From the NCBI RefSeq assembly GCF_965237655.1, contig NZ_CBDEGB010000002.1:620001-684000 (forward strand): a stretch of 64,000 bases of DNA, written 5' to 3'. Source of the DNA: Poriferisodalis sp965237655 (GTDB lineage Bacteria > Actinomycetota > Acidimicrobiia > Acidimicrobiales > Poriferisodalaceae). The position numbers and the translations under genes were made by a program. Every line of letters begins with the position of its first letter. Position 1 is the stretch's first letter. The notes under the pieces are model-generated. The model searched no databases. It was not told where the DNA came from and saw only the letters and a program-made list of their open reading frames with translations. Positions 7,896-16,549 of this stretch are shown here, in pieces.

Positions 7896-8414
7896 ATGAG
7901 CGATTACAACGAGCCGCCGACCTCCGACGAGGGGCGGCGGACTGGCTGGGCTGAACTCGCGACCGGCGAGACCGTCGAGCTGGCAAGACCAGGGACACGC
8001 TTCGGTGCACGGATTCTCGACGGGATCATCGTCGTCATCTTCTATTTCATTCTCGCCGCAGTGGCTTTCGGAGGTTTTCTCTCCGGAGACGATTCAGGGG
8101 TTTATTCAGGCGGTATCGCCGTGATGTTCCTGGTTGGTCTGGCCATCGGTCTCGCATATGAGGTCGTGCAGATCGCTGTGTGGGGCCAGACTCTCGGCAA
8201 GCGGATGACCGGCATCAAGGTGGTCAGCGCAGCGCACGGCGGCGTGCCGGGCTGGGGCAAGGCTGTCGGCCGCTGGTTGATTCCGGGCCTGGTCTCGCTC
8301 ATCCCATTCGTCGGCTGGCTCTTAGCCATCCTGTGCTACGTCAGCCTCACCTGGGACCGCGTCTACCAGGGTTGGCATGACAAGGCGGCTGGCACCCTCG
8401 TCGTCCGGGCTTGA
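7896..8414 (+). CDS. RDD family membrane protein 1
   Basis: This is a small integral membrane protein of the RDD family (named for conserved Arg-Asp-Asp). It begins with a short cytosolic segment (GWAELATGETVELARPG), then the RFGARILDGIIVVIF signature, about three hydrophobic helices, the WGQTLGKRMTGIKVV signature and a conserved tail WDRVYQGWHDKAAGTLVV. Family function is mostly unknown; some members are Na+/H+ antiporters. GGAGG lies 8-9 nt before ATG 7896. It is the first of three tandem paralogues with the same opening and closing motifs. Confidence 0.85.
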   Translation: MSDYNEPPTSDEGRRTGWAELATGETVELARPGTRFGARILDGIIVVIFYFILAAVAFGGFLSGDDSGVYSGGIAVMFLVGLAIGLAYEVVQIAVWGQTLGKRMTGIKVVSAAHGGVPGWGKAVGRWLIPGLVSLIPFVGWLLAILCYVSLTWDRVYQGWHDKAAGTLVVRA

Positions 8415-8465
8415 CCAGGTTCCCCGGGTGGCCCTCAACTGAACATCGAGGCTGGAGCGAGACTC

Positions 8466-9011
8466 TTGAGCGAGTATCACCCCGAACCGATGTCCGACGG
8501 CAGTCGGAGGACCGGATGGGCGGAGCTTGGTGGCGGTGAAACCGTCAAGCTGGCGTCACCAGCCGCTCGCTTCGGCGCACGCGTGTTCGACCTGCTGGTG
8601 GTGCTGGCCATCAATACGGTGACCCTGCTCATCAGCATCGACTGGGACACCGTGTTGGACGAGGCCCAGTCGGCTACGCCGGACTTTGCTGATCTCGGCC
8701 TGGGACCCGGCATCTGGTGGGCATGGGTTGCCGTCTGGCTCGTCTATGAGGTCGTGTCGGTAGCCGTATGGGGACGGACGTTGGGCAAGCGCATCGTCGG
8801 GATCAAGGTCGTGCACGCCGTGAGCGGGGAACGGCCCAGATGGGGCAAGGCGCTGTTGCGCTGGCTGGTTCCCAGCGTGCTCGCTGCCATGCCGTTTATT
8901 CCGTGGATCGGCGAACTGTGGTGGGTGCTGTGTCAGGTGAGTCTCACATGGGACCGGGTGTATCAGGGCTGGCATGACAAGGCCGCCGGCACGCTCGTGA
9001 TCAAGGCCTAG
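8466..9011 (+). CDS. RDD family membrane protein 2
   Basis: This paralogue of the preceding gene has the same GWAEL opening, RFGARVFDLLVVLAI first helix, WGRTLGKRIVGIKVV loop and VYQGWHDKAAGTLV ending. It differs by a longer first periplasmic loop rich in acidic residues (SIDWDTVLDEAQSATPDFAD). The start codon is TTG 8466, with GGAGCGAGA upstream; GTG-like alternatives downstream would remove the conserved opening. The gap to the next RDD gene is only 7 nt, so genes 2 and 3 are co-transcribed. Confidence 0.82.
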   Translation: MSEYHPEPMSDGSRRTGWAELGGGETVKLASPAARFGARVFDLLVVLAINTVTLLISIDWDTVLDEAQSATPDFADLGLGPGIWWAWVAVWLVYEVVSVAVWGRTLGKRIVGIKVVHAVSGERPRWGKALLRWLVPSVLAAMPFIPWIGELWWVLCQVSLTWDRVYQGWHDKAAGTLVIKA

Positions 9012-9018
9012 GTGGCAC

Positions 9019-9579
9019 ATGAGCGACATCGATGAGAGGCGCGCCGCGCCGCGCAGGTGGCGGACCGGCTGGGTCGATGTGCATGACATCGGAACGGTGC
9101 GGCTCGCGAGTCCTGGAACTCGATTGGTTGCCCGGATCCTGGACGGAGGGGTCGTGTGCACGCTCTGGTTCATCGCTCGAGACGCTGTCGGCATGTACGT
9201 CGTTGACTCCAGGACTAGCGCCGCTGGCAGGCTCTTCGTCGGCCTTGCGATACTGCTGTTCTTCCTCGTCGGCTATGAGGTCATGCAGACAGCGCTCTGG
9301 GGCCGGACGCTCGGCAAGCGGATCGTGGACATCAGAGTGGTGAATCTGTCAACTGGGGGGCATCCCGGTTGGGGCAGGTCGCTGATCCGCTGGGCGGTAC
9401 CGCTGGTGCCAGTAGCCGCCTTGGCGCGGGTCCTCCCCCCGCCCGTAGTACTCGCGGCATTCGTCGGCGCAGTGCTGTGCCCTCTCAGTCTCGTCTGGGA
9501 CCGCAAGAACCAAGGCTGGCACGACAAGGCCGCGGGCACCGTCGTCGTCAGGACGGGCAACCTGTTCGTCGAGATTTGA
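9019..9579 (+). CDS. RDD family membrane protein 3
   Basis: This third tandem paralogue has the opening GWVDVHDIGTVRLASPGTRL, first helix RILDGGVVCTLWFIA, signature WGRTLGKRIVDIRVV and tail WDRKNQGWHDKAAGTVVV. It is the most diverged of the three, with a different second helix and a short extra tail. ATG 9019 follows GGTGGCAC 7 nt after the previous stop. Keeping three divergent copies side by side suggests a hetero-oligomeric membrane complex, which is inference. Confidence 0.82.
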   Translation: MSDIDERRAAPRRWRTGWVDVHDIGTVRLASPGTRLVARILDGGVVCTLWFIARDAVGMYVVDSRTSAAGRLFVGLAILLFFLVGYEVMQTALWGRTLGKRIVDIRVVNLSTGGHPGWGRSLIRWAVPLVPVAALARVLPPPVVLAAFVGAVLCPLSLVWDRKNQGWHDKAAGTVVVRTGNLFVEI

Positions 9580-9630
9580 GGTGGGTCGTGCTCCACTCAT
9601 CAGTCGCCTGGGCCGGGCGCCGGCTGGGCT

Positions 9631-10779
9631 CTATAACTGTTCCACCACGTAGTCGATGCAGGCCGTCAACGCTTCGGCATCGGCCGGTTCTATTGCTGGG
9701 AAGGCCGCGATGCGTAGTTGGTTGCGACCCAGCTTGCGGTAGCCCTCGGTGTCCACGATGTCATTGGCGCGAAGCGTCGCAGCGATGTCGTCAGCACTGA
9801 CACCCTCGAAGTCGACGGTGCACACGACGGGGGAACGCATCGCGGCATCGGTGACGAACGGCGCGGCGAAATCACGCTCGGCCGCCCAGCCGTAAACGGT
9901 GCCACTGGATGCTGCCGAGCGGGACGCCGCCCAAGCGAGGCCGCCGCCGTCGAGCATCCACTCGGCGGTTTCGAGCGTCAGCAGGATCGTCGCCAGCGCT
10001 GGCGTGTTGTAGGTCTGATCTTGGCGGGAGTTCGTGACGGCAATGGCCAGGTCGAGCGTGGCGGGCTTGTAGCGACCGGTGGCATCGATGCGTTCGATCC
10101 GTTCGATTGCCGCCGGCGAGCACAGCGCAATGAACAACCCGCCGTCAGCGGCAAAAGCCTTCTGCGGGGCGAAGTAATAGCAGTCGACATCGGTTGGATC
10201 CCAAGTCATCGCGCCAGCCGCAGAAGTGGCGTCGACCATCGACAGCGCTGGCGCCGGGCCGCTTCGGGCTGCCGCCAGCTCGTGATGGCGCAGGGGCATC
10301 GCAACGCCGGTCGAGGTCTCGTTGTGCGTCAGCGCGTACGTGTCGATCTCAGCCGGGTCTGCAGGCTCGGGCACCGGATGCCGGCCGTAAGGGGCCGTGA
10401 TCACCATTGGGTCGTGGAGGTGGGGCGCTGCGGTCGTGACGACCGAGAACTTCTCGGAGAACTCGCCGAAGGTCAGGTGTTGGGCCCGGCGCTCGATGAG
10501 CGAGAAGGCGGCGGCGTCCCAGAAGCCCGTGCTGCCGCCATTGCCCAGCACCACCTCCCATCCGTCGCCCAGACTGAACAGCTCAGCCATCGCGGCCCGC
10601 AGCCGACCCACCACCGAACGCACGCCGCTGCGGCGGTGCGATGTACCCATGTAGTCGATCGCGCGCGCTGCGAGTGACTTGACGGCTTCGGGACGGACCT
10701 TGGACGGTCCCGAGCCAAAGCGCCCGTCGACAGGCCGCAGTTCTGCGGGAATGGAAATTGATGAGGGAGACACAGCCAT
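9631..10779 (-). CDS. serC: Phosphoserine aminotransferase, actinobacterial type
   Basis: This enzyme transfers an amino group from glutamate to 3-phosphohydroxypyruvate, the second step of serine synthesis, using pyridoxal phosphate. The frame begins with GRFGSGPSKVRPEAV, and the PLP lysine lies in YYFAPQKAFAADGG (around residue 204). The SGPSKVRPE opening and overall sequence match the distinct mycobacterial/actinobacterial SerC group. It converges on the RDD genes (51-nt gap) and diverges from the aspartate aminotransferase-serA pair, so two enzymes of one pathway flank a shared 184-nt promoter region (10780-10963). Confidence 0.93.
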   Translation of the reverse strand: MAVSPSSISIPAELRPVDGRFGSGPSKVRPEAVKSLAARAIDYMGTSHRRSGVRSVVGRLRAAMAELFSLGDGWEVVLGNGGSTGFWDAAAFSLIERRAQHLTFGEFSEKFSVVTTAAPHLHDPMVITAPYGRHPVPEPADPAEIDTYALTHNETSTGVAMPLRHHELAAARSGPAPALSMVDATSAAGAMTWDPTDVDCYYFAPQKAFAADGGLFIALCSPAAIERIERIDATGRYKPATLDLAIAVTNSRQDQTYNTPALATILLTLETAEWMLDGGGLAWAASRSAASSGTVYGWAAERDFAAPFVTDAAMRSPVVCTVDFEGVSADDIAATLRANDIVDTEGYRKLGRNQLRIAAFPAIEPADAEALTACIDYVVEQL

Positions 10780-10963
10780 CGGCTGCCACTATTGCGCCCG
10801 GCACTGCTGCCGACAACCACATTTTCCCGACAATTTTCCGAGACGCCGGTCTGTGGGGCTCGCGGCGCGTCCCTCACGCGCCGGAATGCATGACTTGGCA
10901 GCGAGACTGTCGGGCGCTCGCGGCCGCGCAGTGCCCTCGAAGCAGCAGGACAGGAGTCATCTC

Positions 10964-12190
10964 ATGCCTACCTCACCAGGGTCCAGCCGAGCATTGGGCG
11001 GCAAACGGGTTTCGGAAGCGTTGGCGGGCATCGCCCCGTCGGCGACCCTGGCAGTTGATGCCAAGGCAAAGGCACTTCGGGCTGCAGGCGAGAACGTGAT
11101 CGGATTCGGCGCCGGCGAGCCTGACTTCCCAACGCCCGAACACATCGTGGACGCGGCGGTAGCGGCGTGCCGCGACTCGGCGAACCACCGCTATTCGCCG
11201 GCTGGCGGTCAGCCTGCGCTGAAAGCCGCCCTTGCCGCCAAGACCAAGCGCGACAGCGGTCTCGACCGGGACGCGAGCCAATTCTTGGTCACCAATGGCG
11301 GCAAGCAGGCCGTCTACAACACCATGGCCGCGCTGGTGGATCTGGGTGACGAGGTATTGCTGCCGGCGCCGTACTGGACGACGTATCCCGAAGCGATCCG
11401 AGTATTCGGCGGCGTCCCAGTTGACGTGTTCGCCGGCATCGATTCAGGTTTCCGGGTCAGTGTCGACCAGCTTGAGGCGGCGCGGACCGACCGCACCAAG
11501 GCGCTGCTGTTCGTGTCGCCGTCGAACCCGACCGGTGCCGTGTACCCCCGTGACGAAATCGTTGCGATCGGTGAGTGGGTGATCGAGCACGGCTTGTGGG
11601 TGATCACCGATGAGATCTATGAGCACCTCACCTACGGCGATGCCGAGCATCACTCGCTGCCTGTGCTGGTGCCCGAGGTTGCCGACCGCTGCGTCGTGCT
11701 GAACGGTGTAGCCAAGACCTACGCCATGACGGGCTGGCGAGTCGGGTGGATGGCCGGGCCGCCTGACGTGATCGCTGCGGCCACCAATCTGCAGAGCCAT
11801 TCCACTTCCAATGTGTGCAACGTCGCACAGGCAGCAGCGCTCGCAGCGGTCTCGGGAGACCTTGAGGCGGTTGCGATGATGCGAGCCGCGTTTGACGTGC
11901 GGCGCCAGCGCATCACCGAAATGCTCAACGCCATCGAGGGCGTGGAGTGTCCCGAACCCGAAGGCGCGTTCTACGCGTTCCCGAACATGGAAGGGCTGCT
12001 GGGACGCCGATTCGGCGGCACAGAGGTCACGAACACGCTGGAGTTAGCGGCCGCAATCCTCGAGCACGCCAAGGTGGCGTTCGTTCCAGGTGAGGCGTTC
12101 GGCGCCCCTGGCTATGCGCGCTTCTCGTTCGCCCTGGGTCTCGACGATCTGGGCGAAGGCATCAGCCGCATCGCAGATCTGGTTGCGTGA
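10964..12190 (+). CDS. aspC: Aspartate aminotransferase, class I fold
   Basis: This is a pyridoxal-phosphate aminotransferase of the AspC subgroup Ib, exchanging aspartate/glutamate amino groups with 2-oxo acids. Family motifs include GENVIGFGAGEPDFPTPEHI, RYSPAGGQPALK, LFVSPSNPTGAVY, ITDEIYEHLTYG and the Schiff-base lysine in LNGVAKTYAMTGWRVGW. The open frame extends 285 nt upstream, but ATG 10964 has AGGAG 7 nt before it and gives the normal N-terminus. serA begins 1 nt after its stop, so the two are in one operon, perhaps supplying glutamate and serine together. Confidence 0.92.
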   Translation: MPTSPGSSRALGGKRVSEALAGIAPSATLAVDAKAKALRAAGENVIGFGAGEPDFPTPEHIVDAAVAACRDSANHRYSPAGGQPALKAALAAKTKRDSGLDRDASQFLVTNGGKQAVYNTMAALVDLGDEVLLPAPYWTTYPEAIRVFGGVPVDVFAGIDSGFRVSVDQLEAARTDRTKALLFVSPSNPTGAVYPRDEIVAIGEWVIEHGLWVITDEIYEHLTYGDAEHHSLPVLVPEVADRCVVLNGVAKTYAMTGWRVGWMAGPPDVIAAATNLQSHSTSNVCNVAQAAALAAVSGDLEAVAMMRAAFDVRRQRITEMLNAIEGVECPEPEGAFYAFPNMEGLLGRRFGGTEVTNTLELAAAILEHAKVAFVPGEAFGAPGYARFSFALGLDDLGEGISRIADLVA

Positions 12191-12191
12191 C

Positions 12192-13133
12192 ATGGCACGA
12201 ATCTTGGTCGCCGAGGAACTGGCTGATGCTGGCCTCGACATGCTGCGTGCAGCCGGCCACGACGTCGATGTTCGCATCGGGCTCAGTACCGACGAACTGC
12301 GCGACGCCATCGCCGCGGCGCAGGCGCTGATCGTCCGCTCGGCAACGCAGGTAGATGCTGATCTCCTCGCGGCAGGTGATGCACTCGTTGTCGTAGGGCG
12401 TGCCGGAGTCGGACTCGACAACATCGACGTCGCTGCTGCTACCGAGCGCGGTGTGCTCGTCTGCAATGCGCCGTTGAGCAATGTCGTGTCGGCTGCGGAG
12501 ATGACCATCGCATTGATGCTGGCGCTGGCTCGCCACATACCGCAGGCTCACCAAGCGCTCTCGAATGGCCGGTGGGAGCGCAGCCGCTGGGGGGGCATGG
12601 AGATCTACCGCAAGACGGTCGGGATCCTGGGCCTCGGCCGCGTCGGCCTCCTGGTGGCACAGCGGATCGCCCCCTTCGATGTTGCGCTCATCGCCTACGA
12701 CCCCTATGTGAGCCCCGAGTCTGCTCGAGCGGCAGGGGTCGACATGGTGCGGTTCGAAGAGCTGCTTGAGCGTTCCGACATCATCACGTTGCACATGCCG
12801 CGGACGCCCGAGACGGTCGGCCTGCTGGGCGCCGAGAACCTCGCCAAGTGCCGCCCGCACGCATTGATCGTGAACGCCGCCCGGGGCGGCATTCTCGATG
12901 AGGCGGCAGCAGCGGCCGCGCTGGAGGAGGGACGGCTGGGCGGCGTGGCAATGGATGTCTACGCATCCGAACCAGCGACGCAGTCACCGCTGTTCGGCCG
13001 GCCCGACGTGGTGGCAACCCCGCATCTCGGTGCCAGCACCAGCGAAGCTCAAGACCGAGCTGGTATGCAGATCGCCGAGCAGGTGAATCTGGCGCTGGCC
13101 GGCGATCCCGTGCCCTACGCCGTCAACGCCTAA
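12192..13133 (+). CDS. serA: D-3-phosphoglycerate dehydrogenase, short form without ACT domain
   Basis: This enzyme oxidises 3-phosphoglycerate with NAD+, the first step of serine synthesis. The D-isomer 2-hydroxyacid dehydrogenase fold is clear: GRAGVGLDNIDV, the nucleotide-binding GILGLGRVGLLVAQ, catalytic Arg in NAARGGILDEAA and catalytic His in ATPHLGASTSEAQ. The protein stops at 313 aa, right after the catalytic unit, so the ASB and ACT domains used for serine feedback in actinobacterial SerA (about 530 aa) are absent. ATG 12192 follows the aminotransferase stop by 1 nt. Another hydroxyacid substrate is possible, but serC next door supports SerA. Confidence 0.85.
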   Translation: MARILVAEELADAGLDMLRAAGHDVDVRIGLSTDELRDAIAAAQALIVRSATQVDADLLAAGDALVVVGRAGVGLDNIDVAAATERGVLVCNAPLSNVVSAAEMTIALMLALARHIPQAHQALSNGRWERSRWGGMEIYRKTVGILGLGRVGLLVAQRIAPFDVALIAYDPYVSPESARAAGVDMVRFEELLERSDIITLHMPRTPETVGLLGAENLAKCRPHALIVNAARGGILDEAAAAAALEEGRLGGVAMDVYASEPATQSPLFGRPDVVATPHLGASTSEAQDRAGMQIAEQVNLALAGDPVPYAVNA

Positions 13134-13199
13134 CGCTTCTTCAACCCGGCAGGTTGCCCAGTGCACGACCCCGCAGCTGCGGGTAGCTGAATTCTATCG

Positions 13200-13430
13200 C
13201 TATTGCTTGTGGCCGTCAGAGAGGACCTTGCCATAGATCTTCTCGTTGGCGCCGGAGGTGCTGAAGCCCGTGTTGCCGCGCGTCGCGTGCATTGCTTCCC
13301 GTACGCGACGCGCTGCCGCCTTGCGGGGATCCGGAGCCTGCGGTCGATTCTTCGTATGCGCGAGCACAGCAAAGAAGTGGCCGAGGCTCTTCGCGGCGCT
13401 GCCGATGCGCTTCAGAGCATTGCGGAACAT
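13200..13430 (-). CDS. Small basic hypothetical protein
   Basis: This 76-aa protein has no family I can name. It starts MFRNALKRIGSAAKSL and has an Arg/Lys/Ala-rich centre (DPRKAAARRVREAMHATRG) and a polar tail. A strong Shine-Dalgarno (TGAGGAG) sits 6 nt before the ATG at 13430, which is why I regard it as real. It lies downstream of the amidohydrolase gene on the same strand (89-nt gap) and converges on serA. The charge pattern would suit a nucleic-acid-binding or ribosome-associated peptide, but this is a guess. Confidence 0.55.
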   Translation of the reverse strand: MFRNALKRIGSAAKSLGHFFAVLAHTKNRPQAPDPRKAAARRVREAMHATRGNTGFSTSGANEKIYGKVLSDGHKQ

Positions 13431-13519
13431 CTCGACTCCTCAACGGGTCAGATCCGGTTGAGTCCACCCTATCTCGCGCCGGAATCCGGCCATCCGCCAA
13501 GCACTCGACCTGGCTGCGA

Positions 13520-14815
13520 TCAGCGCTGGGCGGCGACAGCAGCTGCGTCGGGGTGATGCAGGTAGCGCTCGGGGATCTCGAACCCGAAGATGCGGGCAGC
13601 GTTGAGACCAAGGATCTTGGCCCGCTCGCCGTCATCGAGATGGCTCATCGTGCGCTCGATCGCTTGGGCGGAATACGGCCAGGAGCCCTCGTGGTGTGGG
13701 AAGTCGTTCGCCCACAGGAAGTTGTCGATCAAACCGTGCTCGCGGGCAAGATCAAGGCCGGCGGCGTCCTCCTGGAAGCTCGCGAAGCCTTGGCGCTTGA
13801 AGTACTCGCTGGGCAGCAGCTCCAGCTTCGGACGCACCCACATGTGGTGCTTGAGATACGCCTCATCCATGGCGCCCAGCATCCACGGCACCCAGCCGAT
13901 GCCGGCCTCGATTGCGCCGAAGCGCAGGTTCGGGTGTCGCTCCGCCACGCCTGAAGCACAGATGTTGACGAGCGGCTCCATGGTCGGCGCCAGCGAGTGC
14001 ACCGCGTAGTTGATGACAGCCCCGCCCTGGCTGCGAGCGGTGCGCGGGTCGCGACCCGTAGAGACGTGGAACGTGACCGGCAGATCGACGTCGTCGATGC
14101 AGTCCCACAACGGCTCGAACTCCCGCAGGTTGTAGTTCGGGTCGTCGACGTCGGGTGGCCCGAAGACGGGCTTGCACGGCAGGCTCAGTCCCTTGAACCC
14201 GAGCGCCGCACAACGCTGGATCTCGGCGATTGCCTTGTCCAACGCTGCGGGAGCAATGCAGGCCATCGGCGCCAGCCGGTCGTTGTAGGCCTCGAACTCC
14301 TCCCAGGCCCATTCGTTGTAGGCCCGGCACATTGCGTGACTGAAGTCGGCGTCGGGCGTAGCCCAGATGGTCAGGCCCTTATTCGGGAACAGGATCTCTG
14401 TGTCGCAGCCGTCCAGTGCCAGGTCGCGCACACGTGCTTCGGGGTCGCGACCTGACCGGTTGCGCAGCTTCTCGTGGCCCTCGAACGGCTTCGCCCAGTT
14501 GAGCTTGGCCGGACGGAAGCCCTCTGCCGTTTGGAAGAACTGCTCCTCGGAAGTGTCGTTTCCGGCTGCGTCCTTGTCGCCCTTGCCATGGGGATCCATG
14601 TCCTTGCTGACGGCAATGGTCGGCAGCCGATGGTGGTACTCCGGGTCGATGCGATCGACAAGGAACGGGTTCGGCTCTTGGACGTGACCATCGGCAGAGC
14701 ACATGAAGAACTTGTCGGCCGCATCCGGCCGAGCTGAACGCAGCCAGCCCTCGTTGCCCGGCGTCTCGAGACGCCACACGTTGTTGACATCAGGTTCCGG
14801 AATGAGCGTCGTCAT
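13520..14815 (-). CDS. Amidohydrolase family (amidohydrolase_2/COG2159) metal-dependent hydrolase
   Basis: This is a TIM-barrel hydrolase or decarboxylase. The entry motif CSADGHVQEP supplies the metal ligands (D-x-H), VTFHVSTG a barrel His, and ANDFPHHEGSWP the final Asp. The region DLALDGCDTEILFPNKGLT is typical of the group related to ACMS decarboxylase and to many uncharacterised actinobacterial hydrolases. Length is 431 aa. The ATG at 14815 follows the stop of a possible 53-aa ORF by 1 nt and is downstream of the ruined opp operon, suggesting it was once co-transcribed with a transporter that fed it a substrate. Confidence 0.82.
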   Translation of the reverse strand: MTTLIPEPDVNNVWRLETPGNEGWLRSARPDAADKFFMCSADGHVQEPNPFLVDRIDPEYHHRLPTIAVSKDMDPHGKGDKDAAGNDTSEEQFFQTAEGFRPAKLNWAKPFEGHEKLRNRSGRDPEARVRDLALDGCDTEILFPNKGLTIWATPDADFSHAMCRAYNEWAWEEFEAYNDRLAPMACIAPAALDKAIAEIQRCAALGFKGLSLPCKPVFGPPDVDDPNYNLREFEPLWDCIDDVDLPVTFHVSTGRDPRTARSQGGAVINYAVHSLAPTMEPLVNICASGVAERHPNLRFGAIEAGIGWVPWMLGAMDEAYLKHHMWVRPKLELLPSEYFKRQGFASFQEDAAGLDLAREHGLIDNFLWANDFPHHEGSWPYSAQAIERTMSHLDDGERAKILGLNAARIFGFEIPERYLHHPDAAAVAAQR

Positions 14816-14816
14816 G

Positions 14817-14978
14817 TCAAGGCTCCAGAGTCAGCGAGGTGGGGACGGTGAGAGCCGAGTCGGTCCGGCCCCAGACGATTCTGGCACGCCAAGGCTTCGC
14901 TTGAGCCAGTCGGCCCGCAACGTGCCGCGCCGGGTAGATCACGAATGGCTCGGAGGCGCCAGGTGTGTCTGCGTTCAT
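14817..14978 (-). CDS. Possible 53-aa protein between oppF and the amidohydrolase
   Basis: The frame starts with an ATG that overlaps the oppF stop (ATGA) and ends with a TGA 1 nt before the amidohydrolase ATG, so it fills the gap exactly and would be translationally coupled on both sides. The product begins MNADTPGASEPFVIY and ends ALTVPTSLTLEP. I recognise no domain. The exact fit could be coincidence or a relic, and comparison with relatives would decide. Confidence 0.35.
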   Translation of the reverse strand: MNADTPGASEPFVIYPARHVAGRLAQAKPWRARIVWGRTDSALTVPTSLTLEP

Positions 14979-16023
14979 CGGTCTTGCTCCTCTCGTGCCA
15001 CGCTGTGCTCGATGTTCGTGGCTTGCGCCACGCTGTGCTCGATGTTCGTGGCTTGCGCCACGCTGTGTTCGATGTTCGTGGCTTGCGCCACGCTGTGTCC
15101 CATGTTCGTGGCTTGCGCCACGAAGTGGCCGGGTTCGATCTCGGTGAGCACGACTGACTCGGGCGCGGTGCCGGGTTCGAACACCGGGCTCGGGATCTCG
15201 TCGGTGCGCACCGACCGATCAGTACGGCGCTGGCGCGGATCGGCGATCGGCACGGCCTCCAGCAGCCGCTGGGTGTACGAGTGTGTCGGGTTCTCGAAGA
15301 TGGCCTGGCGCGTCCCCAGCTCGACGATCTGGCCGAGATACATCACACCCACGCGGTGCGCGATGCGCTCCACGACCGCGAGGTCGTGGCTGATGAACAG
15401 GTACGACAGGCCCAGTTCTTCTTGCAGGTCCATCATCAGGTTGATGACTTGGGCCTGGATCGAGACGTCCAGCGCTGACACGGCCTCATCGACGATCACG
15501 AGTTCGGGGCGCAGCGCCAACGCACGGGCCATGCAGATGCGTTGACGCTGCCCGCCCGAGAATTGGTGCGGGTACTGCGACATGTCGTCAGCAGACATGC
15601 CGACGCGCTGTAGCAGCGTCGCCACGACATCATCGATGTCGCGGCGCGGCACAGCCCGATGAATCACGAGCGGCTCACCGATGGCCTTGCCGATGGGTCG
15701 ACGCGGGTCCAGGCTGGCGAACGGGTCCTGGAAAACGATCTGTACCTTGCGCCGATGTGGGCGCAGTCGCGTGGCCCCAGACCGGTGATATCGGTGCCGT
15801 CGAGGCGGATCGTGCCGCTCGTGGGATCGAGCAGCCGGATGATGAGGTACGCAAGCGTGGATTTTCCGCAACCGCTTTCTCCCACAATCGCCAAGGTCTC
15901 GCCGCGGCCGACCTGAAGGCTGACCTGCTCGACTGCATGAACACGAGCCTTGCCAGGAGCCGGGAAGTGCTTGGTCAGCGCCTCAACCTCGACGATCGGC
16001 GTTGCGGGAGCCGGCGCGTTCAT
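14975..16023 (-). pseudogene. oppF: Dipeptide/oligopeptide ABC transporter ATPase OppF/DppF, frameshifted
   Basis: The N-terminal part (16023 to about 15766) has the Walker A IVGESGCGKSTLAYLI; the rest (about 15765 to 14975) has the Q-loop VQIVFQDPFASLDPRRPIG, signature HQFSGGQRQRICMARAL, Walker B LVIVDEAVSALD and H-loop LFISHDLAVV. They are in different frames. Adding one base near 15765 joins them into GPRDLRPHRRKVQIVF and gives a full 349-aa protein, so a single-base deletion is the lesion. The ATG overlaps the oppD stop (ATGA). The C-terminus ends in four decapeptide repeats (VAQATNIEHS type). It could be a sequencing error, but the neighbouring opp genes are also broken. Confidence 0.85.
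15001..15120 (+). repeat. Four 30-bp tandem repeats at the 3' end of oppF
   Basis: The unit CGCTGTGCTCGATGTTCGTG followed by GCTTGCGCCA repeats four times in register (15001, 15031, 15061, 15091), with 0-3 changes in the third and fourth units. On the minus strand it encodes a ten-residue repeat, and because 30 is a multiple of three the copy number can change without shifting the frame. Confidence 0.95.
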
Positions 16024-16546
16024 GCGTCCACAACCGGATCAGATGTTGTCGCAGCGACAGGTTCGGGGTCGCCGAATCCACCCGTGTCGAGCAATTCGAA
16101 ACGACGGGGCCCGCTCTCGCCGGTCATCGAGCCGAGCCGCGGCACCGCCGAGAGGAGGGAGCGTGTGTAGGTCTCCTGCGGCCGCTCGAAGACATCGTGG
16201 ACTTCTCCGCGTTCGACTACCCGCGACGCTTGCATGACGACCACTTCATCGGCGATCTCGGCGACGACACCCATGTCGTGGGTGATGATGAGCACAGATC
16301 GGCGACCTGACCGTCGTCATGCCTGAACAGCACCGCTCCGCTGTCGATGGTGGCTCTCGTTCCGATCTCGATGAGCCGCATGATCGACAGAGCAGTCACC
16401 GACTTGCCCGAACCCGATTCGCCGACCACCGCGAGCGTCCCGCCGTCGTGGAGATCGAATCCGACATCGCTCACCGCCGTGAACGCGTCGAAACGGACAG
16501 TGAGTCCCCGAACCGAGAGCCGCGGCACGCCGAAGTTGGGAAACAC
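16020..16546 (-). pseudogene. oppD: Dipeptide/oligopeptide ABC transporter ATPase OppD/DppD, internal deletion
   Basis: The N-terminal third is intact (LSVRGLTVRFDAFTAVSDV and Walker A VVGESGSGKSVTALSIMRLI), and the C-terminal third is intact (LIITHDMGVVAEIADEVVVM, ending in the usual oligopeptide-ABC C-terminal region). Between them the sequence jumps at about 16298 from GQVADL straight to the H-loop strand and changes frame. About 120 residues are missing: Q-loop, ABC signature and Walker B. The product cannot hydrolyse ATP. The GTG start is 3 nt after the stop of the oppC remnant, and its end overlaps the oppF start. Confidence 0.85.
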
Positions 16547-16549
16547 TGC

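Noticed and set aside
15001..15120. The 30-bp direct repeats as a CRISPR array
   Set aside because: The units are contiguous with no spacers, are in frame with oppF and encode a peptide repeat; no cas genes are present.
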